DNA of 64,000 nt from Candidatus Binatia bacterium (GTDB lineage Bacteria; Desulfobacterota_B; Binatia; UBA9968; JAJDTQ01). The notes below the pieces were generated by a model, which did not search any database, was not told the origin of the DNA, and saw nothing but the letters and a program-made list of their open reading frames with translations. The stretch lies in contig JAJDTQ010000175.1 in NCBI GenBank assembly GCA_022827045.1, positions 12,832 to 76,831 of the forward strand, given 5' to 3'. Shown in pieces: positions 1 to 7,814 of the stretch. A program made the position numbers and the translations under genes. Numbering within the stretch: the stretch's first letter is position 1; each line of letters opens with the position of its first letter.

Positions 1-725
1 TAGAGCACGAGCCCGACACCGGCCTCCCGCAGTTCGTCCACCCCGAAAAGGGGCGTCTTGCCGAACTCGGTCAGGTTGGCCAGCACCGGCACGTCCACGT
101 TTCCGCAGAAGGCGCGGTAGTCTTCCAGCGTGTACACGGCCTCCGGGAAGATCATGTCCGCCCCCGCCTCCACGTAGCGCCGTACCCGTTCCAGCGCCGC
201 CTCGAGTCCCTCGCTGGCGAAGGCGTCGGTGCGGGCCATGATCACGAACTGGTCGTCGGTGCGCCCGTCGGCGGCCGCCTTGATGCGGTCCGCCATCTCG
301 TCGGTGGGGACGATCTGCTTGTTGGGCCGGTGGCCGCAGCGCTTGGCCTGGACCTGGTCCTCCATGTGCACGGCCCCGGCTTGGGCGCGGACCATCTCGC
401 GGATGGTGCGGGAGATGTTGAAGGCCGTGCCCCAGCCGGTGTCGATGTCCACCAGCAGCGGCAGGGGGCTCGCCGCGGTGATCCGTCGCACGTCCTCCAG
501 CACGTCGTTCAGCGTGGTGATGCCCAGGTCGGGCTGCGCGAAAGAGGCATTGGCGACACCCGCCCCTGAAAGGTAGAGCGCACGGAACCCCTGGCGCTGG
601 GCCAGCAGCGCGCAATAGGCATTGATGGCTCCGACCACCTGGAGCGGCGATTCTTCGCGCACGGCGCGCCGGAACCTGGCTCCTGCCGATTTTTCTTCGT
701 CCTTCACGTCGTTTCCCCGTGCCAT
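1..725 (-). CDS. prpB: Methylisocitrate lyase / PEP mutase family protein, truncated by window edge
   Basis: Reads leftward off the window, so the C-terminus is missing; about 241 residues are visible from an ATG at 725. The isocitrate lyase/PEP mutase barrel is clear: a DIDTGWG metal-binding strand near residues 93-99, MEDQ near 121-124 and the catalytic KRCGH loop at about 128-132, followed by RPNK as in PrpB. Family role: aldol cleavage of 2-methylisocitrate to pyruvate and succinate in the methylcitrate cycle, with Mg2+. Close relatives act on other 2-hydroxy or phosphono acids, and no prpC or prpD is visible here, so the exact substrate is inferred. It ends a leftward group with the histidine phosphatase downstream of 1417. 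Confidence 0.8.
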   Translation of the reverse strand, partial: MARGNDVKDEEKSAGARFRRAVREESPLQVVGAINAYCALLAQRQGFRALYLSGAGVANASFAQPDLGITTLNDVLEDVRRITAASPLPLLVDIDTGWGTAFNISRTIREMVRAQAGAVHMEDQVQAKRCGHRPNKQIVPTDEMADRIKAAADGRTDDQFVIMARTDAFASEGLEAALERVRRYVEAGADMIFPEAVYTLEDYRAFCGNVDVPVLANLTEFGKTPLFGVDELREAGVGLVL

Positions 726-775
726 CAACGCAACTATCGGATGACGCTAGTCGTGTCAATCCGGGACGCTTGCGG

Positions 776-1417
776 TCAGAAATAGGACAGGTCGAGGGCG
801 CCCAGTTGGTTGAGGTGCGCGATGTCGCCCCAGGTTTCCAATCCCCAGACGCCGTCCTGGTACTTGAACAGGTTGACGCTGGCGTTCTTGAAGGAGAAAC
901 GCCTGGGCGCGTCCAGCGAAATGTCGAGGGTGTGCCGGAACAGGGCGCTCAGCACGCCGCCGTGGGTGACCACCATGATGATCTCGCCGGCATGTCGGCG
1001 GGCCAACTCCTCGAGGCACAGCATGTTCCGTTTCGTCTGCTCCCGGAAGCTCTCTCCCGACGGCACCGCGTGGTCGGCTCCCCCGTTGCGGTCCTCCTCG
1101 TACTCCCTGGGGTAACGGGCACGGATCTCGTCGCCGTCGAGTCCCTGGAAGATGCCGAGGTTGCGCTCCCGCAGACGTTCGTCGGCGACGACCTCATGGC
1201 CCGTCCTTGCCGCGATGATGCTGGCCGTCTCGTAGGCGCGGCCGAGGTCGCTGCTGTAGACGGCGGTGCAACTGTCGGGGTTGAAGCGCTGGGACAGGGC
1301 TTCGGCCTGGGCGTGCCCCTTCTCCGTGAGCGTGCTGTCCAGGTGGCCCTGCCGGCGGCCCTCGATGTTCCAGTGGGTCTCGCCGTGCCGCACCACTATG
1401 AGGTAGGTCGGGTCCAT
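776..1417 (-). CDS. Histidine phosphatase (phosphoglycerate mutase) family protein
   Basis: A 213-residue protein starting at the ATG at 1417 (AGGA about 8 bases upstream); a TTG six codons earlier is possible but poorer. The N-terminal VVRHGETHWN supplies the phosphorylated His of the RHG motif. A Glu-rich middle (ERNLGIFQG) and a C-terminal VVTHGGVLS carry the second catalytic His. Length fits single-domain GpmB/CobC-like phosphatases. The substrate cannot be read from sequence. It is cytoplasmic, transcribed toward the methylisocitrate lyase gene 51 bases downstream, and divergent from the cupin gene at 1509. Confidence 0.85.
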   Translation of the reverse strand: MDPTYLIVVRHGETHWNIEGRRQGHLDSTLTEKGHAQAEALSQRFNPDSCTAVYSSDLGRAYETASIIAARTGHEVVADERLRERNLGIFQGLDGDEIRARYPREYEEDRNGGADHAVPSGESFREQTKRNMLCLEELARRHAGEIIMVVTHGGVLSALFRHTLDISLDAPRRFSFKNASVNLFKYQDGVWGLETWGDIAHLNQLGALDLSYF

Positions 1418-1508
1418 TCCGCCAATCCTAGCCAATGGACCTTGAAATTTCTAACCGAATGGGCGATAGGCCACTACGGAGCATCAAACGTACCCAAGGA
1501 GGAGAAAC

Positions 1509-1943
1509 ATGGAAGCCCAAACCTTTACGGTCAAGACACCCTGTATCACCGGCGGCCGCAGCCACATGCCTCTGGTGCGGACCGACGTCCTCATGAGCGG
1601 CCTCAACTACTACGCGCCGGGCCGCAAGAACAAGCTGCATACCCACCCGGGCGAGGACCACATGTTCGTCGTCCTGGACGGGGAGGCGACGTTCTTCGAC
1701 AAGGACGCGAACCCCACCGTGCTCAGGAAGGGCGACGGGATCCTGCTGCCGGAAGGGCACTACTACCAGTTCGAGAGCAGCGGCGATACGCCGCTGGCGC
1801 TGCTGCGCTTCGCCGCCTACAAGGCCGACCGCAAGGGAATCCGCCGGATCGATGTCGCCGGCGGCACCAACACCGAGGACGAGATGGACTACGTGTGCGT
1901 CGACGGGGAAGTCGTCGACGGGCAGGAGTGGACGCTGGCCTGA
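1509..1943 (+). CDS. Single-domain cupin protein
   Basis: A 144-residue cytoplasmic cupin preceded by a strong AAGGAGGAG ribosome site. Cupin motif 1 reads LHTHPGEDHMFVVLDG, where His stands at the position usually held by Glu, giving a three-His cluster. Motif 2 reads GDGILLPEGHYYQF. A small metal-dependent oxygenase, isomerase or sugar-binding role is possible, but no substrate can be assigned. It is divergent from the phosphatase gene, monocistronic, and is followed at once by a 12-bp-stem palindrome. Confidence 0.75.
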   Translation: MEAQTFTVKTPCITGGRSHMPLVRTDVLMSGLNYYAPGRKNKLHTHPGEDHMFVVLDGEATFFDKDANPTVLRKGDGILLPEGHYYQFESSGDTPLALLRFAAYKADRKGIRRIDVAGGTNTEDEMDYVCVDGEVVDGQEWTLA

Positions 1944-1944
1944 T

Positions 1945-1973
1945 GCTAATTGTAAATCCGATTTACGATTAGC
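1945..1973. promoter_or_regulatory. AT-rich palindrome directly after the cupin stop codon
   Basis: GCTAAT-t-GTAAAT-ccg-ATTTAC-g-ATTAGC forms a 12-bp stem with one internal mismatch, starting two bases after the TGA stop. It lacks a T-tract, so it is not a classical intrinsic terminator. It could be an mRNA 3' end stabiliser or a regulator binding site. Its low GC stands out against the surrounding DNA. Confidence 0.5.
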
Positions 1974-2214
1974 ACACCCGGGTGCCTGATATTCTTCAGA
2001 GGTGACGGTTCAAAAAGTCCACGGTCCGCTGGTGGGCGAGGCGCGCCGCGTCCGCGTCGAAAGCTGGTCGCTGCGCCGCCTCCACCGTTCCAAAGTCTTG
2101 CCGTCGAACACGTCTAGGGCCAACGTGGAGAATCCCGAGGCGGCGAACGCCTTGGCTCGCTTGCCGAATCAGGACGCCCGATCCGCGGTTGAAGGTGAGA
2201 AGCTGTCGAGAGGT

Positions 2215-2290
2215 TGGTGAGCCGTGCCGGGATCGAACCGGCGACCCTCTGCTTAAAAGGCAGATGCTCTACCTGCTGAGCTAACGGCTC
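2215..2290 (-). tRNA. tRNA-Lys (anticodon TTT)
   Basis: On the minus strand a 76-base cloverleaf runs from the GAGCCGT acceptor at 2290 to an encoded CCA at 2215-2217. The anticodon stem TCTGC/GCAGA encloses loop CTTTTAA, giving anticodon TTT. The T arm carries GGTTCGATCC. Short ORFs across it are spurious. Confidence 0.95.
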
Positions 2291-2387
2291 GTGGTCGGCT
2301 ATGCGGGCGTGACGCTCGGGCTCCAATCACGTCACGGATTCGAGTTTACCAGAGGGGCGCGGAAGGCGGCAAGACGCGTTGCGGTGG

Positions 2388-2413
2388 GGTAGTGGGTAAC
2401 TGAACCCACTACC
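2388..2413. promoter_or_regulatory. Perfect 10-bp inverted repeat upstream of OCD-like gene
   Basis: GGTAGTGGGT-aactga-ACCCACTACC is a perfect 10-bp stem with a six-base loop, about 145 bases upstream of the OCD start at 2559 and about 100 bases upstream of the tRNA-Lys gene. The symmetry suits an operator or a transcript hairpin; no T-tract follows. I see no other clear signal in 2291-2558. Confidence 0.4.
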
Positions 2414-2558
2414 TGCGGTGGCGTGTTCGTCACACCGCTGTCGATCTGATAGACATGGGACAGTTTTCATGGGGACCGCATCCGAAGCCGGACCGTCCGG
2501 CGTGAGTGTGCGCCGGCTCGATCCGTCCGTCCGTGAGGGCCGAAAGGGAGAGTTTCCA

Positions 2559-3647
2559 ATGCTGCTGATCACCGATCCCGACGTGAAGCAGGTGCTTCGG
2601 GTCGAGAACATTATCGATGATATGGAGAGGGCCTTTGCCGAGGAAGCCCGGGGAATCGCCGTCAACAGGCCTCGTACCCGCTACAAGGTGCCGCCGGACC
2701 GCGATTCCGACGGCTACATGGCCAACATCATCCCCGGCGCGGTGCCGAGCTCCGGGGTCGCGGCGCTCCGCTACGACTCCATCGTCGTCCGGGAGCGGGT
2801 CGTGGATGGCTTGAAGCGCATGGACTATCCTTACCCGGCGCGCCGGAGTTGGGGGTTCGTGCTGCTCTTCAGCCTGGAGGACGCGCAGCCCCTGGCCATC
2901 ATCCACGACTTCAGCCTTTCGTCCATACGCGTCGGCGCGACCACGGGCGTCGCAACCCGCGCGCTGTCCCGGGAGGACAGCCGGGTGGTGGGCCTGTTCG
3001 GCTCGGGCAACGAGGCCGAGCAGAACCTCGCCGCTATCTGCGCGGTGCGGGACGTGCGCGAAGTGCGCGTGTACAGCGTCACCAAGGAGCACCGGGAACG
3101 GTTCGCCATGGAGATGACCGGCCAACTCGACGTCCAGGTGCGCCCGGTGGACAACGCCCGGGCGGTGGTGGAGGGCGCGGACATCGTCATGTGCGCCACC
3201 AACGCCAGCGCCCCGGTTTTCGACGGGGAGTGGCTCGTGCCCGGGCAGTTCGTCACCACCATCGTTAACAGCGACGGCGTACACAGCCGCACCGAGGCGG
3301 ACGCCACCACCTTTCTCCGGGCCGACCTGATCGTGCTCAACAACAAGCAGACCTCACTGACCAACCAGCAGCGGGAGATGCTCGATCTCATCGACGAGGG
3401 CAAAATCAGCTGGGACAACATCTGCGAGCTGGGCCAGGTCCTCATCGGCGAGAATCCCGGGCGCCAGAGCGACGACGAGATTGTCTATTACAAGAGCAAC
3501 ACCGGCGTCGGCATCCAGTTCGCCGCCGCCGGCGCGGTGATCTACGAGGAGTGCAAGAAGAAGGGGATCGGACGGGAGCTACCCACCGAATGGTTCGGCG
3601 CCGACCTGGGCGAGTGGCTGGACAAGGGATATTCGCCGTCGCCGTAG
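2559..3647 (+). CDS. Ornithine cyclodeaminase / mu-crystallin family protein (OCD-1)
   Basis: A 362-residue NAD(P)-linked imine reductase/cyclodeaminase-like enzyme. The start ATG 2559 is preceded by AAAGGGAGAG; a longer reading frame to 2418 lacks support. The N-terminus LLITDPDVKQVL is the family opening. A substrate-binding Arg follows (RPRTR, about 43). The usual family Lys is Arg here (AALRYDS, near residue 73). SIRVGATT holds the second conserved Arg, and VGLFGSGNEA (about 148) is the dinucleotide P-loop. NSDGVHSRTEAD carries the Asp expected for proton transfer. First gene of a probable operon with the amidohydrolase, ferredoxin and flavoprotein genes. Real substrate unknown; true ornithine cyclodeaminase activity is doubtful given the Lys-to-Arg change. 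Confidence 0.8.
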   Translation: MLLITDPDVKQVLRVENIIDDMERAFAEEARGIAVNRPRTRYKVPPDRDSDGYMANIIPGAVPSSGVAALRYDSIVVRERVVDGLKRMDYPYPARRSWGFVLLFSLEDAQPLAIIHDFSLSSIRVGATTGVATRALSREDSRVVGLFGSGNEAEQNLAAICAVRDVREVRVYSVTKEHRERFAMEMTGQLDVQVRPVDNARAVVEGADIVMCATNASAPVFDGEWLVPGQFVTTIVNSDGVHSRTEADATTFLRADLIVLNNKQTSLTNQQREMLDLIDEGKISWDNICELGQVLIGENPGRQSDDEIVYYKSNTGVGIQFAAAGAVIYEECKKKGIGRELPTEWFGADLGEWLDKGYSPSP

Positions 3648-3715
3648 GCGGACCGCTCCGGCCGTAGGACGGCGCAAGGCGCCGCCGCGCCTCATCCAAC
3701 ACCACGGGGGCTCGA

Positions 3716-4690
3716 ATGATCGTCGACTTCCAGCACCACTACGTACCCAAGGAGATCGCCCAGAAGCACGGCCTCTACTCCGAGGAGCCGTCGTTCGCCA
3801 AGCTCGACTCGGGGGTGCCGCGGCTGACCATGCACGCGCGGCTCTACGACGCCGAGCTGCAGCTCCGCGACATGGACGACGCCGGGGTGGACGTGTCCGT
3901 GCTGTCTTGCCTGCTCGGCTGGGACGCCACTCTGGAGGACAACCAAGCCATCAACGACAGCCTGGCGGAGCTGCAACACCGCTATCCCGGACGCTTCGTT
4001 GGCTTGGCCCAGGCGCCGCTCCTGGGCGGTGCGCCGGCCATGGCCGAGTTCGACCGGGCCATCGGCGAGCTGGGGCTCCACGGCGTCGCCACCACCTCCC
4101 AGTTCCGGGGCCTGCCGCTGGACTCGGAGCAGCTCTATCCGTTCTACGAGAAGGTGAGCGCCCTCGATGTGCCCATCTTCGTCCACCCGGCCATGGTCCC
4201 CCAGGGTTACGAGCTGCTGCTGGACTACGATCTCGCCCGCATCCTGGGACGCGAGGTGGACCTGGCGGTCGCCGCCACGCGCATCGTGGCGGGCGGCGTG
4301 CTGGAGCGGTTCCCCAATCTCAAATTCGTCATCGGACACTTCGGCGGCGGTATCGCGGGCGTCAAGGACCGGCTGGTGGCCAAGGCGTACCGGTTCGGCA
4401 CCCTGGACAAATCCTTCGAGCACTACTTCGACATGCTCTACTTCGACATGGCCGGCTTTGAAGGAGGGACCACGGCCCTGGGCTGTGCCCTGCAGGGCAT
4501 CCGTGCCGACCGGCTTGTGTTCGCCACCGACTACCCCCAGGACTTCACCGGGGTCAGCACCGACACCGGCAAGGGCATGGGCGCGCTCAGGGACTACATC
4601 GAAGCCATCCGGAGCCTGCCGTTGACCGACGGCGAGAAGGACGCGATCATGGGCGGCACGGCGGCAAAGCTGCTGGGCCTGGATTCATGA
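3716..4690 (+). CDS. Amidohydrolase (ACMSD-like, amidohydrolase_2 family)
   Basis: 324 residues forming a TIM-barrel of the ACMSD/gamma-resorcylate decarboxylase type. The N-terminal metal motif reads VDFQHHYVP, a variant of DxHxHxxP with Gln at the first His position. VHPAM (about 162) is the typical mid-barrel His, IGHFGGG (about 206) the next His strand, and FATDYPQ (about 278) the terminal metal Asp. Members decarboxylate or hydrolyse aromatic and muconate-type acids using one divalent metal; this one is probably cytoplasmic. It lies 68 bases after OCD-1 and 40 bases before the ferredoxin, which suggests one transcript handling a carboxylated ring or imine intermediate. Confidence 0.8.
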   Translation: MIVDFQHHYVPKEIAQKHGLYSEEPSFAKLDSGVPRLTMHARLYDAELQLRDMDDAGVDVSVLSCLLGWDATLEDNQAINDSLAELQHRYPGRFVGLAQAPLLGGAPAMAEFDRAIGELGLHGVATTSQFRGLPLDSEQLYPFYEKVSALDVPIFVHPAMVPQGYELLLDYDLARILGREVDLAVAATRIVAGGVLERFPNLKFVIGHFGGGIAGVKDRLVAKAYRFGTLDKSFEHYFDMLYFDMAGFEGGTTALGCALQGIRADRLVFATDYPQDFTGVSTDTGKGMGALRDYIEAIRSLPLTDGEKDAIMGGTAAKLLGLDS

Positions 4691-4716
4691 GCGCCGGGCG
4701 GGAACGTCCCGCCCCA
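4691..4716. repeat. GC-rich intergenic palindrome
   Basis: GGGCGGGA-acg-TCCCGCCC, an 8-bp perfect stem at 4696-4714, starts six bases after the TGA of the amidohydrolase. It resembles the post-stop GGGCGGG palindromes at 25830, 37150 and 62145. Confidence 0.5.
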
Positions 4717-4730
4717 CCGCCGGCTCCGTC

Positions 4731-4949
4731 ATGATCATCGACATCGACCTCCAGAAATGCACGAGTTGCGGCGACTGCGATCCCGTGTGTCCCGCTGACG
4801 TCATCCACATGGAAGAGCAGGGCGGCCGGCAGGTGCCGGTCTTGAAGCACATCGAGCACTGCGTCACCTGCTTCAACTGCGAGATCTTCTGCCCGGTGCA
4901 GTGCATCGACGTCCATCCTATCGTGAGGCGCCGCCCGCTTCCCTGGTAG
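4731..4949 (+). CDS. Two-cluster 4Fe-4S ferredoxin
   Basis: A 72-residue protein with two Cys sets: CTSCGDCDPVCP (residues 10-21) and CVTCFNCEIFCP (about 44-55). Both are CxxCxxCxxxCP, so two [4Fe-4S] clusters are expected. The layout resembles the N-terminal half of AprB. It lies 12 bases before the AprA-like flavoprotein gene, so it most likely passes electrons to or from that flavin subunit. It lacks the C-terminal tail that wraps around AprA in true adenylylsulfate reductase. Confidence 0.9.
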   Translation: MIIDIDLQKCTSCGDCDPVCPADVIHMEEQGGRQVPVLKHIEHCVTCFNCEIFCPVQCIDVHPIVRRRPLPW

Positions 4950-4961
4950 CCGTAAGACCAA

Positions 4962-6644
4962 ATGCTCGAGAAGGTCGGCAGGCTCATCGATACCGACGTG
5001 CTGGTGGTGGGCGCGGGCGCCGGCGGGCTCTGGGCTGCGCTGAGCGCCAAGCGGCATCTTCCGGACGGCAGGGTCGCCCTGCTGGACGCCCGCATGGTGG
5101 GCCGTAGCGGCCACACGGCCTTCTCCAACGCCTGGATGGTGGTGGTGACCCCCGACGACGACCTCGACGCCTGCGTGCGCGACATCGTGGAGGGGAACGA
5201 GTGGATCGCCGAACAGGAGCTCATCCGCGACGTTCTTTCGGTCTCGCACTTCCAGTTGCTGGAGTTGGAGAAGATGGGGCTCGTGTTCCCCAAGGAAGAC
5301 GGCAGCTTCATCCGCCGTCCTACCCGCGGCCTCAAGGTCACCAAGGTGCTGAAGCCGGACGGCGGCGGACTGGAATATTGCTGGCGCCTGCGCAAGGCCC
5401 TTGAGGCCGAAGGCGTGGACCTGGTGGAGCGGGTCTTCATCACCGACCTCGCCCGGGACGACGACGGGCGGGTGGCCGGCGCCTTCGGCATCGACGGCCG
5501 CACCGGCGAGTTCACCATCATCCGCGCCCGGGCCACCGTCCTGGCCACCAACAGCGTGACCTTTCGCGCCGGCTTCGTCCGCGACCTCACGGGCACCGGC
5601 ACGCAACTGGCTTACGACGCGGGCGCCGTGCTCACCAACGCGGAGTTCGGCTATCTGCGGCCGGGAACGCCCAAGTTCTACTTCGAGGGCATCACCTTCG
5701 CCATCCAGGACGGCGCCAGGTTCGTCAACGCCGAGGGCGAGCCGTTCATGGAGCGGTACGAGCCCGACTGGGCGGACTGGGCCGACGTGCAGGCGCTGAG
5801 CAAGGCCATGGTTGCCGAAAAGAAGGCGGGAAGGACGCCCCTTTACCTGGACATGTCGCTCATCCCGGAGGAGGAGCGGGGCCAGTACCTCCAGAGCTCG
5901 GTGGCGTGGATGGACTACTTCTTCCGGAAGCTCGGCGACCGTGCGCGCATCGACATGTTCGGCAAGACCGAATACTACCCGCTGTTCCAGATGACCAAGC
6001 TGGGCGTCAAGACCGACGCCGCATGCCGCTCATCGGTGGACGGCCTGCTGGCGGCCGGACTGGCGCAGGCGAGTTGCGCCAGCCACTTCGCGGGTTTCCA
6101 TATCGGCGCCTGCAACGGCACCGGCTGGATCGCCGGCAAGAGCGCCGCGGGCGACGCCCGGAGGTTGACTCCGCCACGGGTCTCCGAGGGGAGTGCCCGG
6201 TCGGTCAAGGCCGAGGTCTCGGCGGGCTGGCCCAATGGAGACGAGAAGGTCGACGACAAGCTCCTCCGCGCCCTCCAGACCCTCATCTTCCCGTACGATG
6301 TCTCGGTGCTGAAGCACGAAACCCGCCTGCGGCAAGCATTGCGGGAGCTGGAAGCCATCGCCGAGCGCGGAGCCCGAAGCCACGCCGCCCACGTCCACGG
6401 GTTCGTGCGCCTGCGGGAGACGCAGTGCATGGTGGAGACCGCCAGGCTGATGCTGGAAGCGTCGCTGCTGCGCCGGGAAAGTCGCATGAGCCATCTCCGC
6501 GAGGACTATCCCGACCGCGACGACGAAACCTGGCTCAAATGGATTCTGATCGACAAGGGGAGTGAAGGACCCCGCCTGTGGACCGAGCCCATCAGGACCC
6601 CCTTGGTGCCGCCGCCCGCCGGCGATGTGCGGGCCGGACACTAG
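4962..6644 (+). CDS. FAD-dependent oxidoreductase, fumarate reductase / AprA-like flavoprotein
   Basis: 560 residues. An FAD dinucleotide-binding start, VLVVGAGAGGLWAAL (about 14-28), is followed by a GRSGHTAFSNAW segment equivalent to the SHTxxAxGG loop of fumarate reductase flavoproteins. A central capping region and a C-terminal helical domain with ETARLMLEAS, typical of the SdhA/FrdA/AprA superfamily, complete it. Paired with the two-cluster ferredoxin immediately upstream, it probably forms a small soluble redox complex. AMP sulfurylation cannot be assumed because no sat, aprM or qmo genes are present. Its stop overlaps the 3' end of the convergent OCD-2 gene by four bases. Confidence 0.8.
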   Translation: MLEKVGRLIDTDVLVVGAGAGGLWAALSAKRHLPDGRVALLDARMVGRSGHTAFSNAWMVVVTPDDDLDACVRDIVEGNEWIAEQELIRDVLSVSHFQLLELEKMGLVFPKEDGSFIRRPTRGLKVTKVLKPDGGGLEYCWRLRKALEAEGVDLVERVFITDLARDDDGRVAGAFGIDGRTGEFTIIRARATVLATNSVTFRAGFVRDLTGTGTQLAYDAGAVLTNAEFGYLRPGTPKFYFEGITFAIQDGARFVNAEGEPFMERYEPDWADWADVQALSKAMVAEKKAGRTPLYLDMSLIPEEERGQYLQSSVAWMDYFFRKLGDRARIDMFGKTEYYPLFQMTKLGVKTDAACRSSVDGLLAAGLAQASCASHFAGFHIGACNGTGWIAGKSAAGDARRLTPPRVSEGSARSVKAEVSAGWPNGDEKVDDKLLRALQTLIFPYDVSVLKHETRLRQALRELEAIAERGARSHAAHVHGFVRLRETQCMVETARLMLEASLLRRESRMSHLREDYPDRDDETWLKWILIDKGSEGPRLWTEPIRTPLVPPPAGDVRAGH

Positions 6645-7756
6645 AACAGATCGGGGAATATACCTTCCGGGACCTCGCGTCCCATCCCCTTGTTTACCGC
6701 CGCCTCGTAGACCTTCCCCGCCAACGCGGCGAACTGCAGCCCGAAGCCGACGCTGTTGTTGAAGCAGGTGATCTGGTCGGAGTCGGTCCGGCCCGGGTGG
6801 CGATTCAGCAGCAGGTCCGGCAGGTCGGGCGTCTTTGCCCAGTCGATGTTGACCGCGTCGCCCGGGGGATAGCCTTTTTCAATATCCAGCAGCACCTGCG
6901 GCGGCAGCGGGCCGTGCTGGTTCCTGGCAACGAAGGTTGTCGGTCCCAGGTTGTCCCTGGAGTTGACCGCGAGAACGTCGAAGCGGGCGAAGGTCTCCGG
7001 CGCGACCTCGCAGTGCCGCACCGTGCAGACGTACTGCCCGGGTTCGAGCCAGCCGGTCTGGACCACCGGAGTCAGGGCGTTGGTCGCGATGACCACGATG
7101 TCGCTGCCGCGGACGGCCTCCTCGGCGTTGTCCACGGCCGCCACGTCGGGGCATTCCTCCCAGCGGGGATCCTCGACGAAACCCTGTCGGTGGTCCGGGT
7201 TGGGACTGAATACGCGAACCGACCGGATCCCCTCGACGCTTTTCAGCATCGCGTCCAGGTGGGCGCCGGCCATGAAGCCGGTGCCCAGCACACAGACCCG
7301 GGAGGCGTCGGGCTTGGCGAGATATCTCGCCGCCAGCCCGGCGGCTGCCCCCACGCGGAGGTTCCGGATGTGCCCCTCGCTGACGAGGGCCAGGAGGTCG
7401 CCGTTCTCCAGGCTGAACAGGAACAGCAGCCCCCGTGTCACGCTGTGGGACCGCCGGGTGCTCGGGGTCCGGTCGCGGCGAAAGTTGCCGTGGCGCTCCT
7501 GCCAGTAGAGCTTGTCCGTAAGGAAGCGGATGGCCGCGTACTTCTGGGTGGAGGCCGACATGGTCTTCAGGCTGTGGGCGCCGGGAAGCGTGTTGCCCTC
7601 GTCGTCGACATAGGAATCGGGAGTCAGCAGGTCGATTCGTGGGCTGGTGATGGAGGCGCCCGTGCCCAGGTCCCGGTAGGTCTCTTCGAGAGCGTCCAGG
7701 CTCGTCTCCATGTCGAGGAGTTGCTCCGCTTCGGTGTTGTCGATGGCGAGTATCAT
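6641..7756 (-). CDS. Ornithine cyclodeaminase family protein (OCD-2)
   Basis: 371 residues from the ATG at 7756, chosen because ACGGAG lies five bases upstream; a TTG five codons earlier is less likely. Core motifs: SPRIDLL (substrate Arg), AAIRFLTDK (Arg in place of the family Lys), NLRVGAAAG (second Arg) and VCVLGTGFMAG (nucleotide P-loop). The region where active homologs hold the catalytic Asp reads VRHCEVAPE, so that Asp appears to be absent. It is last in a leftward operon TctC - OCD-3 - OCD-2. It may be a heteromeric or non-catalytic partner of OCD-3, or an imine reductase with other chemistry. Confidence 0.75.
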   Translation of the reverse strand: MILAIDNTEAEQLLDMETSLDALEETYRDLGTGASITSPRIDLLTPDSYVDDEGNTLPGAHSLKTMSASTQKYAAIRFLTDKLYWQERHGNFRRDRTPSTRRSHSVTRGLLFLFSLENGDLLALVSEGHIRNLRVGAAAGLAARYLAKPDASRVCVLGTGFMAGAHLDAMLKSVEGIRSVRVFSPNPDHRQGFVEDPRWEECPDVAAVDNAEEAVRGSDIVVIATNALTPVVQTGWLEPGQYVCTVRHCEVAPETFARFDVLAVNSRDNLGPTTFVARNQHGPLPPQVLLDIEKGYPPGDAVNIDWAKTPDLPDLLLNRHPGRTDSDQITCFNNSVGFGLQFAALAGKVYEAAVNKGMGREVPEGIFPDLF

Positions 7757-7814
7757 AAATGCTCCGTTCAAAGGGGAGCAGCGGGCTCCCGGGTGTGTTC
7801 GCGGGTCGCGAGGG

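Noticed and set aside
719..1972. 417-residue + strand frame across the phosphatase gene
   Set aside because: Antisense shadow of the histidine phosphatase and cupin genes; no family features.
2002..2220. 72-residue frame with GTG start between the palindrome and tRNA-Lys
   Set aside because: Runs into the tRNA, has no ribosome site or recognisable domain; treated as chance.
2114..2326. 70-residue minus-strand reading frame with a QQVEHLPFKQRVAGSIPAR stretch
   Set aside because: It is the translated tRNA-Lys gene; this peptide pattern is a well-known annotation artefact.
4731..6644. True dissimilatory adenylylsulfate reductase AprBA
   Set aside because: Ferredoxin too short, no AprB tail, no sulfate-reduction genes around; only AprA-like fold is supported.
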